The notes: a model not told the origin generated them from the letters alone. Shown: positions 21,869-34,647, counted from the stretch's first letter. The stretch: 64,000 bases of DNA from Rhizopus arrhizus (GCA_024220505.1 JAKZZE010000004.1:2046001-2110000); one strand, 5' to 3'. A program made the numbers and translations.

Positions 21869-23769
21869 ACCCCCCCCCCATTTCTGTTATAGAAATAATT
21901 CCTTCTTTTTGAATTGTTTTTCAATTCCATTGTCAATGATTTTTGTTAAGAAAATATTCTACAGTATGGACCAAGCCAGCTAAAAAAGGAGAGAAAGAAA
22001 AGTTCATGTACTCCGCTTGGGATTATTAAAGTTGTGAGGCGAGGACACATTGCAGTATGACACAATTCCTTTTTGGAATTACAAAGATATTCGGAAGTAT
22101 GTTTTCTTTTTTTTTTTATGTTTCAATTTTTTAAAAAGATATAAATATAGGTGTTTGGTGTGCATTTACTCTTTTTCTCTTTCAAATATATTGTCTTTGT
22201 TTTTTATTGAGGAAAGAGCTTTTCATAATACGATTGCTGTACTTCAAATCAGTTACTGATACTGTACATAAGACAATTTCTTTTTTTCCCAGCTCTGTTA
22301 GCTTATGGTTCTTAAAAAAAGCGCATTGCAATGTTTCATACCAACTCCCTCTATGAAAACTGGTAAATACAGAAATTTCTTTACTCTGACTTAGTTTGAC
22401 GGAGCTATGCTGTCCTTCTCTTAGGATTATCATTCGATATCAAAATATTATAAGGCACTTTCTTTGCTATCACCAAGTAGTTTTATTTAGCTAATCAAGC
22501 AAATAAAGAAACTTAGATATATGCTTTTTGATGATGACTTTTTCTTCATTAAAAAACATGGATGGTTTTGAGTATGGCATGCTATGGTACAATCGCTTGG
22601 CAAAATAGCCGTGTATCTATAGATTAGTAATGAGAAAACAATTTACAAGCTGACAATCATCTCGAAGTGTCATATGACAAATGACCTGCCTTCCTCTTTC
22701 CGTATTCAATTCATGTTGATTCAAGCTAAAAGGAAAGCTGATTCTTTATACGTGCATCTGTTATATGCAATAACAAAGTAAAGCCTAAAGCATTTGATGA
22801 TAATTATTGTTATTAGTCATTAAAAAAAAGTTGACGAGTATCTGCACCGTTTCTACGTAAAATAAAAAACGGCCAGATGCGCCGGTGAACATAGAACACA
22901 GCGACTCAGATTAAATTGAATAAATTTTGTCTCAATAGAATATAGCAAAGTATGAGAGTTTAAACAAGGAAGATGCTCTAGTATCTAATGTATCATATTA
23001 GAAGCAAGTTTCATTTTACTTGACCACTTATTCAAGACAATGAGTAAACTGTTCAATTCTTTACTCGTTCTTTGTTTCGCATAAATTATTTAGCGTAAAA
23101 TATCCTCACAAATTCGAAAAAAAAAGCAGTTAAGTTAGTGTAATGCGATATCCAATCACCATTTGAATAGAACTAACATAGTTAGCTTGTTGGATTGTTA
23201 TTCTTATGGCTTTTGTTACACATCTTTTAAAAGATGTAATGAGATGTTTTAAAATTGAATACTTTTTGCTTGTTTTTTATTAATAATTTTAACTACAAAA
23301 GAAAAATATCAAGCAGTAAATCTACTTCAAGAATTATTAACTTAGCAATCAATCTCTCTTGTAGTAATATCGATGCATGTTTCTCTAAAAGACATATTTT
23401 GGTTTCTTGGTACACACACAAGTACAAAAGAAGGAAAACTGAGCTTAAACTTTGGTCCTTGCAAAATATTGAACTGGTTTATACTTTAAGTACATAATCA
23501 CTTGAATATATGGATTCATTTGCTATCAGCATTCGTTTGCTCTGAAGAGGATATAAATCTAAGAGAAATGAGAGTGCTCTAAGCTTAATACGGATGAGAG
23601 AACAGTTATACATCCATTGATACACCTAAAAAAGATCTGATAAATTTAATCGGTTACACAAAGGAGAAAAATTTTGGGAAATATCTGATCTTTTGGGATC
23701 AAGTATAATAAAGTACTTTTTTTTTTCTTTTTTTTTTTTTTTTTTTTTTTTCAAATCAAACTAAAGAGC
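21869..23769. other. Intergenic, no supported gene
   Basis: About 1.9 kb. It begins with a C9 run right after the CotH stop and ends with T-rich tracts before the transporter ATG. Small frames at 22050-22259, 22182-22433 and 23255-23497 have no recognisable content. Confidence 0.55.
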
Positions 23770-23955
23770 ATGGGAAAAGAATCATCTTCTTCAATGAAAA
23801 ATTTAGACATGGAAAGTTATGGAGCTTTTCCTGACAAAAACTCACAAATCCAAAAAGAATTAGAAGGCAAACCTTATGGTGTTCAAAAAGTTATGCTTAT
23901 GAAGAAATTGGGAAGTAAAAAGGACAAGACAGCAGTCATTGTTGGGTAAATTTGA

Positions 23956-23994
<39 letters not shown>

Positions 23995-25759
23995 GTACAT
24001 ATTTTGTTGCTAACTCTTTTATTTAAAGTATTATTTTGATTGCTTGGGCAAAGAACTGGGAAGCTAATGTTGTTTATTCTTCATCCACTTACATTACCAG
24101 TTATTTTAATTCTTTAAATCTTGCAAGTTTAATCAGTGTGGTTCTTTACATTGTTGAAACTGTTTTACTACCTTTTTATGCAAAGCTTGCCGATATGGTT
24201 GGCAGAACTGAATCATTTGCAATTTCAATTTTCTTTTATGTTCTCTCTGGTATCGTTCAGGCAGTTGCGCCTAATATGGATACCTTAGTCGTAACGATCA
24301 TTTTTATTATGATTATACTTATAACTGAAGTCTCTTTTTCATTTAGGGTGGCCAAGTTATTTATGCTTTAGGTGTAACAGGTGTTGCTATCTTGGGTCAT
24401 GTTCTTATTGCTGGTATAAACATATAGTGTAGACAATAAAAAAAGACTAATTTCTCTGATTAGACATCACAACATCTGTTAATCGTGGTTTATTTCAAGC
24501 CTTTTATGACTTTCCTGCAATCGTCAATATCTTTGTCGCACCCATTGTTGGTGAAGCTCTAGTGAATGCTAATGCTTGGAGATGGGCATATTCAATGATC
24601 TGTTTCTGTATCTCTGTTACTGCTATTCCTCTTATGACCGGTTTAGTTCGCCTCGAGTCAACTGTCAAAAAATCAAACCTATTGCCTCCTAGAAATAAGC
24701 AATACCGCACTTGGTCAGAGACCTTCCGATGGTTTTGTAACGAGATTGATGTAATTGGAAGCATCTTATTTATTGGCGCACTCTGTATGATTTTACTTCC
24801 ACTAGTACTTGCTACTAGTTCATGGGGAGGCTGGAACTCCCCTCGTACAATCGGATCCCTTGTAGGAGGTGTTGTCTGTGGCATCATTTTTTGTATTTGG
24901 GAATGGAAGTTTGCCAAAAAACCTGTGATTCCTCTCGGCAGATGGAATACATGGACTCCCATCGCTGGTGTTCTTTGCTGTGCTACTGTCAGCGTATTTC
25001 ATGCTTCAAATTGGACATATCACATCACATATCTTCAAATCTCAAGAAGAGCTTCTATCGTTACATCTACCTACATTGATCGAAGTTATGATGCAATCTA
25101 CTTAGTGTCTCAAATTTTGTCTGGTTATTTGATGAAACGATTCAAGGTTTACAGACCCATTGTCTTTATTGGCCTCAGTTTGCTTATGATTGGTATCGGT
25201 CTCATGATCCCTGCTCGTTATCCAACATCCCCTATTGGATTTGTCGTTATCACTCAATTAATTGCTGGTTTTGGTGCTGGTTTTATTTATGTGCCCATTT
25301 TAGTTGCAGTTCAAAGCTCAGTACCCACTCCTGGTAAAAATCACTTCTATTCTTTTCATTTGTTTTGTATACTCAATGTTTTTCTAAATAGATATTGCCA
25401 TTGTCACTGCTCTTTATCAAATCGGTGGTACAATTGCCACTAGTATCGGCTCCTCTATTGCTGGTGCTGTTTGGAACGGTATGCTTCCCACCGAATTTGC
25501 CAAACACGTACCTGGCGAATATGATTTAGCATCGCTACTTGGGGACATCACCTATATTAATGCTCTTCCAGAAGATCAGCATGAAGGTACAGTAACAGCC
25601 TATGCTAACGTTCAAAGGATCTTATCCATTGTTTCTCTTGGTATTGCTGTACTTGCCTTCATCTTTTTCTTGGGCATGCGTGGTTTTGCCTTGTCAGAAG
25701 AAGTAAAAGAAGATTCAAATGATACACCTGATGAAAGCTCCAATACTCAAAAATTGTAA
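23770..25759 (+). CDS. MFS transporter, siderophore-iron (SIT/ARN) type
   Basis: Proton-coupled membrane transporter, most like fungal siderophore-iron transporters. Five exons: 23770-23945, 24029-24290, 24347-24413, 24464-25333 and 25392-25759, 580 aa. A hydrophilic N-terminus is followed by about 14 hydrophobic segments, the number usual for this family rather than the 12 of sugar carriers. The loop after TM2 is FYAKLADMVGRTESFAISIFFYVLSGIV, matching the family's D-x-x-GR motif. DITTSVNRGLFQAFYDFPAIVNIFVAP follows. The first intron carries an A34 tract (23959-23992). The siderophore substrate is inferred from overall resemblance to SIT proteins; another substrate is possible. Confidence 0.85.
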
Positions 25760-25911
25760 AGCATTAAAGACATAATTGTAGTATATATTATTTTGATAAT
25801 AAAAATAAAAACAAATTATTTTAATATGATGAAATTCTATTTTTTTTGGCTACATTTATTTTCTATTATGTAATAAACTATAATACACGAGAAAGAGAAA
25901 AAAAGAGGAAA

Positions 25912-27708
25912 TTATGCTAATATTTCAAGTTGAGCTGCTCTTACTTTTAATGAAGTAGTATTTCTTACTACAACAAGTCTTTTGACTGAACGACTTTGCC
26001 TATAATACCAATTCGTGAGTGGAAAAGGAAGGTAAAATCTATAAACTTACTCTGCATCCAACATCTCAATTCTCTTCAATCCATTTAGAGTACATGCTCC
26101 AATACCAAAACCATGGCCAAGGCTAAAAGAAAAATTGCCATTTGTAATGTATCCAATATGCTGTGATTTTGAAGGAATATAGTTGGATATCTTGTATAGC
26201 AGTTTAATAACAGGAATTTCTTTCTATATACAACTTGACTTTTTACCTCTTCACATACATTCTTATTCTCAGCTTCTAAAATCTCATTTAATTTTCTCTT
26301 TGTCTTTAAGGGCGATGAGGATCTAGTGCGTATGTGATGCGTACAATGTTCATATACTTTTTGATCGTCCACCAGATAAATCATGGCATTGGCCATAGGC
26401 TTTCCACGATCAATATACTTTAAACGAACCTTGGCTAATGTCTCATCTAATTGAAGTTCAGGTACAACAAAGTTCAAACCTCGTTTGGTAACTAATGCAT
26501 TCAACCTCGTGTTGAGATCATCCAAATGATACCTTAAGGGGGCTCCATGCAGCAAAGCGTATGTGGGTCTTGCGACTGTGGATCCTTCAGGTTGATCAAT
26601 GGCCATATGATCTACCAAACTAAGGCTTTCAAAAGCACATTCAAAAGGATGCTCAATACCACGCTTGGCAAAATTAATGCGTTTTGCTGGCGGCTTCTTT
26701 TTCCATATCTCCTCTGCTTCCTTTCGCACTAGTGCTCGTTGAACCTCAAATGCACGTGTGCCAGGGAAATCGTGTGGGAAGTAAGAGTGTCCTGTTTCAA
26801 AGTGCATAGCACGCATGTCTTCAAACCCAGCAACGCGAGCACCGGCAAAGATGAGTGATTTCCAAAATGCCATACCCCATCCACGAGGTAAAATCAGAGT
26901 CCAACCCTCAATTAACTCAGATGAGCTTAAAGGGCAATTTGTAATGCCTGCTTGTTGATAAACAGGAGCGCCTCTTTGAAAGAGTAAAAGTGGAATTTGA
27001 CCATCTTCAGGTGTAGGTTCAAGTTTTGTTCCAGGTACAAGATTATTCTCTCGACGTTGATTGAGTGCATATTCTGTTATCTTTTTCTCAATTAAACTTT
27101 TTCGTGTCTCGTTGTCCCACAAATAAGAGTCTGCTACATTCTTAGGCCAGTTTGTAACGATTGACTCTATCTTTTGCTGATCTTTTACTGAAATTTCATT
27201 TGTACGAGGAGGCACTTTTTGAGGAAACCTTGCATATACGTATTGATGTTAATAAAAAAATTTACAATTAAAATAGCTTTTTTTTTACTTTAAACGTGGA
27301 TCATTAACAAGAAGACCAATAACGGAACCAGGAGATAGAGAGCATGATGAACGAAGTGCTTTCAAGTCTTTCCATAGCTTGTTTCCTTCATGCTTTTCAT
27401 CTGATACAGGATCCAAAACGGTTTGAAGTAAGGCTGTTGAACGTGGACCGACCAATTCAAATCGTAAAATTTCCTGTCTAAGGTCATTTATCTCCACAGT
27501 TAATTGTTGTTCGCGTATTGACTGTTGTATAAATTGAAGCGCCTCATGGTAAGCTGACGGGTGAATCCATAGCCACAATACATCATTGGATGGCTTCCAT
27601 AAGAATGATATGGGGCATATAAGTTTTGTAGGGTATCCCAAGTGTTCATAAAGATTGGAGTACCCAATTCGATTGCCTTTGATATATCTAAGATGATTCA
27701 CGGAAATA

Positions 27709-27752
<44 letters not shown>

Positions 27753-28679
27753 CTACCTTTCACTCATCACTGAAGGTAATCCAAGATCTGTAATTGTATT
27801 TAATGCTTTACCAATATCATTGAATTGACCTTTCAGCTCGACACATGCCATATAAGACGCATCATGAGCTATGCATAATCTTGTAAATGATTTGTAAGTA
27901 ATTCTAGATGATTTAACGTTGGGTTTAGATGCAATTCGATATCCCCAAATATTTGTCATTTTCATTCGTTTTGTATGCCACATGTGTGTTTCCAACCATT
28001 TTTTAGTTTCTATAATTTTCACTAAATTATTATCTTCCTCTCTTTTAATATTTATACCCTTACTTTGACGCCTAAGGTATTCATCCACTAATTTGACAGG
28101 TCTTTTTATCTTTCTCACTTTCTTACGCTTCAAGGTTGCATTAGAGGATGATTGAAAGGCCTATATAGAAAAGGATGTAAATAATTTATCTCTCTCTTTC
28201 GCGTCCATTTTCTTTTATTTACTTCTTTAGCTGCCTTTGCTCTCAAGCGAGCAGGCAATCTATTCAAATTATGACTGGCTGTTCGTCGACGAAGGCCGCG
28301 AGGAAGAGATTGAAATGCAAGTTCGTTTAAAGCATAACTTTAAATATTATGTAAGCACGCTCGCGTCTTTATATGATTTTTGTTTCATTTTACCTCGCCT
28401 TTTTAATAGCGCTTTGCATAGAGTTGATTTCTGATATACGGGCCATTGCAAACTTACTGGCATCTATAGGTCCCGAAATATTTGGAATGTCTTGCGCTAA
28501 ATTAAGACAGTTGTCAAAATAAACAGAATTTATGTGTGTTTTTTAATAAACTCACACAAAATATTATCTGTCTTATTATGTGGTCTGATCTCTCGAATCT
28601 GTCTATTTTTCTCTCTTCGTTTTTGTTTCCCTGACAGCTGTTCTTTCTGCGTCTCATTAGGTGTTTTATTAGAAGACAT
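25912..28679 (-). CDS. POP1: RNase P / RNase MRP protein subunit POP1
   Basis: Largest protein subunit of the ribonucleoproteins that mature tRNA 5' ends and process rRNA precursors, in the nucleus and nucleolus. Eight exons: 28556-28679, 28394-28496, 28223-28337, 27757-28160, 27289-27687, 26259-27228, 26051-26223 and 25912-25999; frames close to 791 aa. The N-terminal POP1 signature FQSLPRGLRRRTASHNLNRLP lies across exon 3, followed by a basic region and KKWLETHMWHTKRM. The central POPLD-like part has WTLILPRGWGMAFWKSLIFAGARV. The C-terminal domain reads HIGYITNGNFSFSLGHGFGIGA and ends VRNTTSLKVRAAQLEILA. The intron at 27688-27756 holds an A38 (+ strand) tract, and the one at 26224-26258 is only 35 nt. 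Confidence 0.95.
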
Positions 28680-30213
28680 ATTTGTGAATAAAAAAGAAGT
28701 GAAGAATCAAAAAGTGAAAAAAAAAAAATCATGTAAAGTCACAAAAGGAGTAAAGTCATACTAGCTGCTCATTGGCTAATTTTTTGAATTTTCTCAGATA
28801 TAATATGTTAAAATTGAAAAAGGTCAATACCATAAGCTACTGCAAGAGATAAATTATTAATCGAAGCGATCCACTATGTGAATAACAGCTCTATATTATG
28901 GTTTTTACAGATAATATTATGCTTTATCTCCGTTCGTTTCCTTCTTTAGTGCCAATTACTGCATAATACTAGCGCATAATTTTTAATAGAAAATGGAAAA
29001 GACGGGTTATTATGCTGATCAACTAAACTATTTAATTGATAAAGATATTCCAAAAGAATATTACATTAAATTTGTGAGAATTGTCGATGATGGGCTTAGT
29101 GATTTTCGTATTATGGCATATCAAATATTTGATGATGAAGAAAAGCATGTGGGCGTGAATAAATCAGTGAGAAATATGCCATTCAACAGTATTGATAAAT
29201 ATGAAATTTATTTTTAAATAATAAACGAACTAAAAAGTGAATGAAAAAACATAATTTGACTTGGAAGAAAATGTAGGAAGTCAAAGAAAAAATAGAGGAT
29301 AAATATAGGATGACAATTGACGGCCGGTTTAGGTTATTATGATGTGAATAACTCGCAGCTGACATATTTGAAAGACTTGTCACTATATATCCACGTAATC
29401 ATTCATTGGAGCATGTCCTTCTGTTACGTTATATGGTTCTGCTACCTTCCTTCTGGAAAACATCTCTTCTCCTTTTGCTGAAGAACACGCTAAATATTAC
29501 TGGATTAATAAACAATCAAAATAGTTTATAGAAATATCATAGCCGATGGTAAATTTCATACGAAAGTACTCAACAACGAGACTTGGATGCCAAGTGACAA
29601 GATAAATCTGCTTTGAAATAAACATCCAATAATTGTAAGCTTTTGATATAAAATAACGTTATGTAAAGCTTAATAACGCTTCATTCTTTACAAAAAAAGA
29701 AGCCTTTTACGAGGCAAAATTGAAATTTGTATATTTAAAGTTCAAAAGCACCATAAAAATATAAAATATACATTTCAAAATGTTTGCTGGGGACTAGTAA
29801 ATATTCAAAAGAAGTTTTAAACATTACATTTATTTCAATACAAAGAACTAATGCTGCCATACAGCAGTACATTATATATTGTTGTGAAAGATGTCTTGTC
29901 AGTCTAATCAACCAAGCAGCATTCAGTTGCTGAAATATTGGGTTTTTCAAATAGTTTGCGTTTCGCGCATGTCTAGTGCTATAAATTACTTCAAAAGATA
30001 TAAGCTTGATAAGAGAAGCTTTGTAATCATTGGAGCATTTTGTATTTCACGTTCTGAAAGGAAAGCTGTGCTTACTAGTTCACCAAATATCATAGTAATA
30101 ACTGTACAATATAGCCTCAGTGTCAACGCAGAATTTAAGACACAGAATCAATAAAAAAAGTTTTTAAATGTCAGCGCATGAAATAAATTCTCTTTCTTTT
30201 TATTATATACATA
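28680..30213. other. Intergenic POP1 / RAD52 with one decayed frame
   Basis: About 1.5 kb between divergent POP1 and RAD52. The only protein-like sequence is the short frame at 28993-29217, listed separately. The remainder is AT-rich without recognised features. Confidence 0.5.
28993..29217 (+). pseudogene. OTU-protease-like remnant, catalytic Cys lost
   Basis: 74-residue frame. The segment YIKFVRIVDDGLSDFRIMAYQIFDDEEKHVGV resembles the start of OTU cysteine proteases, whose signature is G-D-G-N-C-G-F-R. Here the Cys position is not Cys and the rest of the domain is absent. Such OTU-like pieces are often transposon cargo in fungi. Similarity judged by eye, so tentative. Confidence 0.35.
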
Positions 30214-31523
30214 ATGACAACAAGTAGATCTTTTACAAAAGATGAATCCGATCGAATAACAACACAACTACAAAAACCACTTGGTCCAGAATTTTTGACG
30301 CAAAGACCTGGTCCAGCAGGAAGATTAACTTATATTGAAGGAAAGACTGCAATCAACTTAGCAAATGAAATATTTGGTTTTAATGGATGGTCTTCAAATA
30401 TAAAGGATACAACAATCGATTTTGTTAGTCCTCACATGGAACAAATGCATTGTAATACTCATGTGTATGCTGATATAGGTAGACGTGCTTGAAACTGGAA
30501 GAATCAATTTGGGTGTATCTGTGACAGTAAGAATAACCTTGAAAGATGGCACCTATCATGAAGTAAAAAAAAAACAGACATGAAATAATTATACTGTTTG
30601 TTTGACAGCTTTCTAGGATATTGGCTATGGATCTTCTGAAAACACAAAAAGCAAAGCAATTGCATTTGAGAAAGCTAGAAAACAAGCAGTCACGGATGCT
30701 ACCAAACGCGCACTGCGCAACTTTGGAAACGCGTTAGGAAATTGTATTTACGATAAAGTGTACTTAAATGGCATAGGAAGAATGGCCAATCCTCAGGTAA
30801 AGCAAACTGTTGCTAACAGTAAAGAATAACATAATTTGTTGTTAGATTAAATTTTTACCTGGTAACCTTTATCGCCATCAACAATTTGACACATCTAACA
30901 AGTCAACAACGCCTCAACAACAACAGCAACCAACTGATAATGCATTCGAATCGAAAATAAAAATTGAAAGAATATTACCACCTTCATTGACAGACAGTGG
31001 TAATGCACGTGTAAGTACATCTATGCATCATCACCAACCTCTTATTCCTGAAGATGGATTTTCTTACGGTAATAAATTATGAATCAAACAACTTGAAGAT
31101 TAATAAAAATGGGATAATTAGAGGGGGAAGATGATATATTTGAACAGGATTTCAATGAAGCAGATTTAAGAGCATTAGAAGATGGCATGAGTATTGAACA
31201 ACGGTAAAGTTGTTTTGCTATGATTGATTGAATAGTGACACTTGATATTATAGTCTTGACCCGATTCCATTATCCTCCTCATCAGCAACAAAGATAAATT
31301 CATCCACTTTAACCAGTAACATCAATAAATATTGAAATAATAATAAAGCAAGCTAAAATTCTAATATATATTAGATGAAGATAACGACAACAATAATAGT
31401 AGTAAAAAGAGGTAATACAACTGCAAATGCAAATCATTATTGCTCTAATCTAACTCTTATTTTAGGTCTCAGACATCATCAGATTCTCAAAATGATAGTA
31501 GTAATAAAAAGACCAAAGCATAG
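30214..31523 (+). CDS. RAD52: DNA repair and recombination protein Rad52
   Basis: Mediator and strand-annealing protein of homologous recombination. Eight exons: 30214-30423, 30479-30562, 30617-30796, 30846-31068, 31122-31203, 31254-31315, 31375-31411 and 31466-31523; phases fit and yield 311 aa. The N-terminal annealing domain is conserved: [30 protein letters not shown], then [65 protein letters not shown]. The C-terminal third is Gln/Ser/Asn-rich with an acidic patch ([23 protein letters not shown]). Apart from that it is shorter than yeast Rad52 and lacks an obvious long Rad51-binding tail. The stop lies 12 bp from the BRX1 stop on the other strand. Confidence 0.95.
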
Positions 31524-31535
31524 AATAAAATCAAT

Positions 31536-32489
31536 TTATTTAAAAACGGATTTATCACTGACTTCTGTTTGTCTACTTTCTTTTGCCATCGAAAGACGAG
31601 CATTACGCTCGGTATTATTTTTTTGTCTAGCAGCATATTTCACAAGCTTACTCTTGCGTACAGCAGCACGAACAAAGTTGGGATGAACAAATTCAGGATT
31701 TTCATAAACAGTGGGGCCACCAAAGGAACCTTCAAAGATCCTAATGGGTGTAAGACAGAAACGAGGACCAATTTCTACTAGAGAAAGATCATCTTTATCC
31801 AAATGAGTGTAACCTGGTGTATTTTGCTTGTTCTTTTCAACAACCTATCATAAATTAATAAGTAACTGTAGTTTCTGTATATAAATTCATCGGGCTTACT
31901 TGATAATTTCTAAACCAAACGCGATTATCGACAATTGAAAAAGTCAAGACGTGATCAATGAAAGGCTTTGAACGTCTTGTTCCTTTAGGTACATTAAATA
32001 CTTGACCCAACAACTCCTTTAATAAGCTCCAGTGAGGTGCAGAATCAAATGTCTTGTCAAATGATAAAATATGTCTAGATCCCTTTAAACAATTGCCCGT
32101 CATTTTTAACTCGTCCATTGTATGTAAGTTTTGAAGGTGAAATTTAACAGAGGGTCCGTTGGGCGTCTTGGCCATCCAGACATACAAGTCTTGTTTCTTT
32201 CTAGTTTCGAAAAATACGGCATTATTACAGTTGTTTAAATCGGCTAATTCGTTCAAGATGTAAAGGTTGTTTTTTGTGTCTAATTTGGCGTCCTTCTTGG
32301 AGTGGGGTAATAAGCCTTCGAGATCGTTCATAAGGTGACGATAACTATAATATGTTATTTTAATAGTACTTAGTAGTGTTGATCTATTTACCGATAAGTA
32401 ACACCGCGAGAACAGAGCATCATGACTCTTTGTTTATTGATTCTCTTATCTTCAGAATTTTTTTTAGTTAATGCTTTATATGCTGACAT
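31536..32489 (-). CDS. BRX1: Ribosome biogenesis protein Brx1 (Brix domain)
   Basis: Nucleolar assembly factor for the 60S ribosomal subunit. Three exons: 32392-32489, 31900-32344 and 31536-31844, 283 aa. A Lys-rich start (MSAYKALTKKNSEDKRINKQRVMMLCSRGVTYRYRHLMNDL) leads into the Brix domain with KKDAKLDTKNNLYILNELADL, FFETRKKQDLYVWMAKTPNGPSVKF, LKGSRHILSFDKTFD and FIDHVLTFSIVDNRVWFRNYQ, then LVEIGPRFCLTPIRIFEGSFGGPTVYENP. The tail is basic. Length and order are as in yeast Brx1. Confidence 0.95.
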
Positions 32490-32709
32490 GTTGATCAAGA
32501 AAAAAAAAAAAAAAAAAGGAAATGAGAGAGTAAATAAAAATCAAAAGCATGACTTTTTTTACTGTCGTGGCTTATAAAAGTGAAAGACACAAACAGTGAA
32601 ACATGCATCGTACGACAAACACGCAAAAATTGTTTACTCTGTTTATATATTAACTTCATTCTCTTAGATATTAAATACTTAATTCGTTTGCTATGAATTG
32701 CAATGACTA

Positions 32710-32893
32710 CACTCTTTCCAGGAAGTAAATTTGCCTTTGTCGGAAAATAGATATAGCCAGTGGTAAGAATAAAATTCATGTAACACGAAAAATACATTCG
32801 TCCCAGTAGAAAATGAATTTATCTGAAGGCAAGAACAAAATTCATGTACGAAATATAAATTCATCTTTGCTGATAAATTGGATGCCCAGTTGT
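32710..32893. repeat. Left terminal inverted repeat, 184 bp
   Basis: Reverse complement of 34121-34304, with only a few differences seen by eye. Begins CACTCTTTCC next to TA. Its inner edge abuts the transposase codons for YLPPYSP. Confidence 0.88.
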
Positions 32894-34015
32894 GGAGAAT
32901 AGGGCGGCAAATAGGTGCAGCGACAACCACGAGATTTTACATATTTTGCTATATCAATCGATGTATGGATTGGAGCATTATCCATCACGAGGTAATGGTC
33001 TTTCATATGTGGATACTTGTCCATTTCATCCATCGTGGCTTTTAGAAAACTAACATAGTGTCCCGTAACTGTTCCTTTGCTCACACATCCAGCAACCTCT
33101 CCTCGCTTTCTCTTTTTATTGGATGGAGACTGAGGAAGTTTGGGGCTGCATTTAATCAGTCCTTGGGCAGAAATCGCGCCAAAAATGGTTGTTGTTTTTG
33201 CCCGGGTTTTGGGAACTGTGACCACTGCTGGGAAATCTTTCTTTGACCATGCCATACTATGTTTTAAATTAATATGAAATGCGGATTCATCAAGAAAGAC
33301 ACAGTTACTCATAAAATCCATATCTGTTTTTCCTATTTATGAATCCAATTCAGGCGCTCTTGGATCTTTTCCTCGCTGTTTCGCTCTATGGGTTGGAACC
33401 GAGCTTTTTTGAGAGACAAATTGCAATGTTTTTTTTTTTTACAAAATCAAATAAAGTACTTTTGGATACTTTTAATTCTGTGAATGATTGCCTTAACTGC
33501 TTCATCACGTCATCCAAGACGACTGAAGGGTTCGCATCAATGCACTCAAGAATAACTTTTTTGTGCTCCTCATTGAGAATGTGTGGACGACCAGTCTTTC
33601 TTCGTTTCTCAAAGATACTATTAGGATCTCTCTCGTACTGTTCAGCCCATTTTTGTGCTGTGCAAACGTGAATCCCAAGCCGTTTTGCAGCAGCAGTCGC
33701 GCTCAGACACTTCTCAAATAACAGCTTGAAGAGTCTTGCTTTGTCCTAATCAGAATAGCGTGTATAATTTCGCTTCATTGATATTTCCCTCATAACAACC
33801 TCATTAATAGGATTTATCTCCTTTCCTACCTGCATTGCCTCTATCACTTTCTCGCTCACTAGAGGCAGTTGAGCTAAATATTGTGTATGAGAGCTCAATG
33901 CTTCAAGACGAAACTGGTCCTCATCAACAATATAATACATTGGTTTAGGGCTACCATGCTCGTCTACAACAGAACCTTCTCCATTTTCATACAAGAATTG
34001 AATGTTCATTATCAT
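32894..34015 (-). pseudogene. Tc1/mariner transposase, interrupted and lacking third catalytic residue
   Basis: The coding sequence reads from 34015 downward. Order: N-terminal about 90 residues; TAG near 33745; HTH region (SATAAAKRLGIHVCTAQKWAEQYE) and second HTH/GRPHILNEEHKKVILE linker; frameshift in an A12 run near 33430; TAG near 33335; then first catalytic Asp in CVFLDESAFHINL, second Asp in HYLVMDNAPIH, and YLPPYSP. At that point the frame enters the left inverted repeat, so the LNPIEQFW-type block with the third acidic residue, present in the relic at 7.9 kb, is missing. It cannot encode active enzyme. Confidence 0.85.
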
Positions 34016-34120
34016 ATGGTTTCTGGTGTAATTGTAGAAAATAAATAAATAAAAAAATGAGCACTTGACGTGCTTTTAAATATCCAAAGATGTCAATACC
34101 TGTACTACAAACCATTCTTG

Positions 34121-34304
34121 ACAACTGGGCATCCAATTTATCAGCAAAGATGAATTTATATTTCGTACATGAATTTTGTTCTTGCCTTCAGATAAATTCA
34201 TTTTCTACTGGGACGAATGTATTTTTCGTGTTACATGAATTTTATTCTTACCACTGGCTGTATCTATTTTCCGACAAAGGCAAATTTACTTCCTGGAAAG
34301 AGTG
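34121..34304. repeat. Right terminal inverted repeat, 184 bp
   Basis: Partner of 32710-32893, ending GGAAAGAGTG followed by the TA duplication. Open frames of about 80 aa seen in both repeats are mirror copies without meaning. Confidence 0.88.
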
Positions 34305-34306
34305 TA

Positions 34307-34647
34307 TTTCCCCTTCCGTTGTTTCTTTAATAGCACAGTGATGAACAAAACAATTCAAAAAGCCTGATTTCTTTTTTATTTATTTATTCTATTTGACATT
34401 AAGCTATGATTGATATGAGCTTGATTGCTAACAAAGGGAGTGTTATCTATTTAAAGTAAGTAAACCGTATCCCTTTTGGCGCGCAAGAAATTCCGTCCCT
34501 TAAACGCATAAAAAAAACATTTTTATTTCTATTTATAGTTCACCTTCTCTCATTTTCTCGCTCTCTCCTTTAAATGGTATACATTTATTTATAAACGAAT
34601 TGACAATTGCTGTTTCTTTCTTTTTTCTGTTTCTTTTAAAAATAATA
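34307..34647. other. Upstream region of the acidic-protein gene
   Basis: About 340 bp between the Tc1/mariner element and the ATG at 34648. T/C-rich before the start (TTCTCTCATTTTCTCGCTCTCTCC). No other feature seen. Confidence 0.45.

Larger units (their letters stand above)
32710..34304 (-). mobile_element. Tc1/mariner element with 184-bp inverted repeats, non-autonomous
   Basis: 1,595-bp element bounded by TA dinucleotides (32708-32709 and 34305-34306), the standard Tc1/mariner target duplication. The ends read CACTCTTTCC and its complement. Terminal inverted repeats span 32710-32893 and 34121-34304 and are nearly identical. The transposase lies between them on the minus strand with several inactivating changes. 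Confidence 0.9.

Noticed and set aside
32691..32930. Minus frame of about 80 aa, and its twin at 34090-34341 (+)
   Set aside because: Both are translations of the 184-bp terminal inverted repeats of the Tc1/mariner element.
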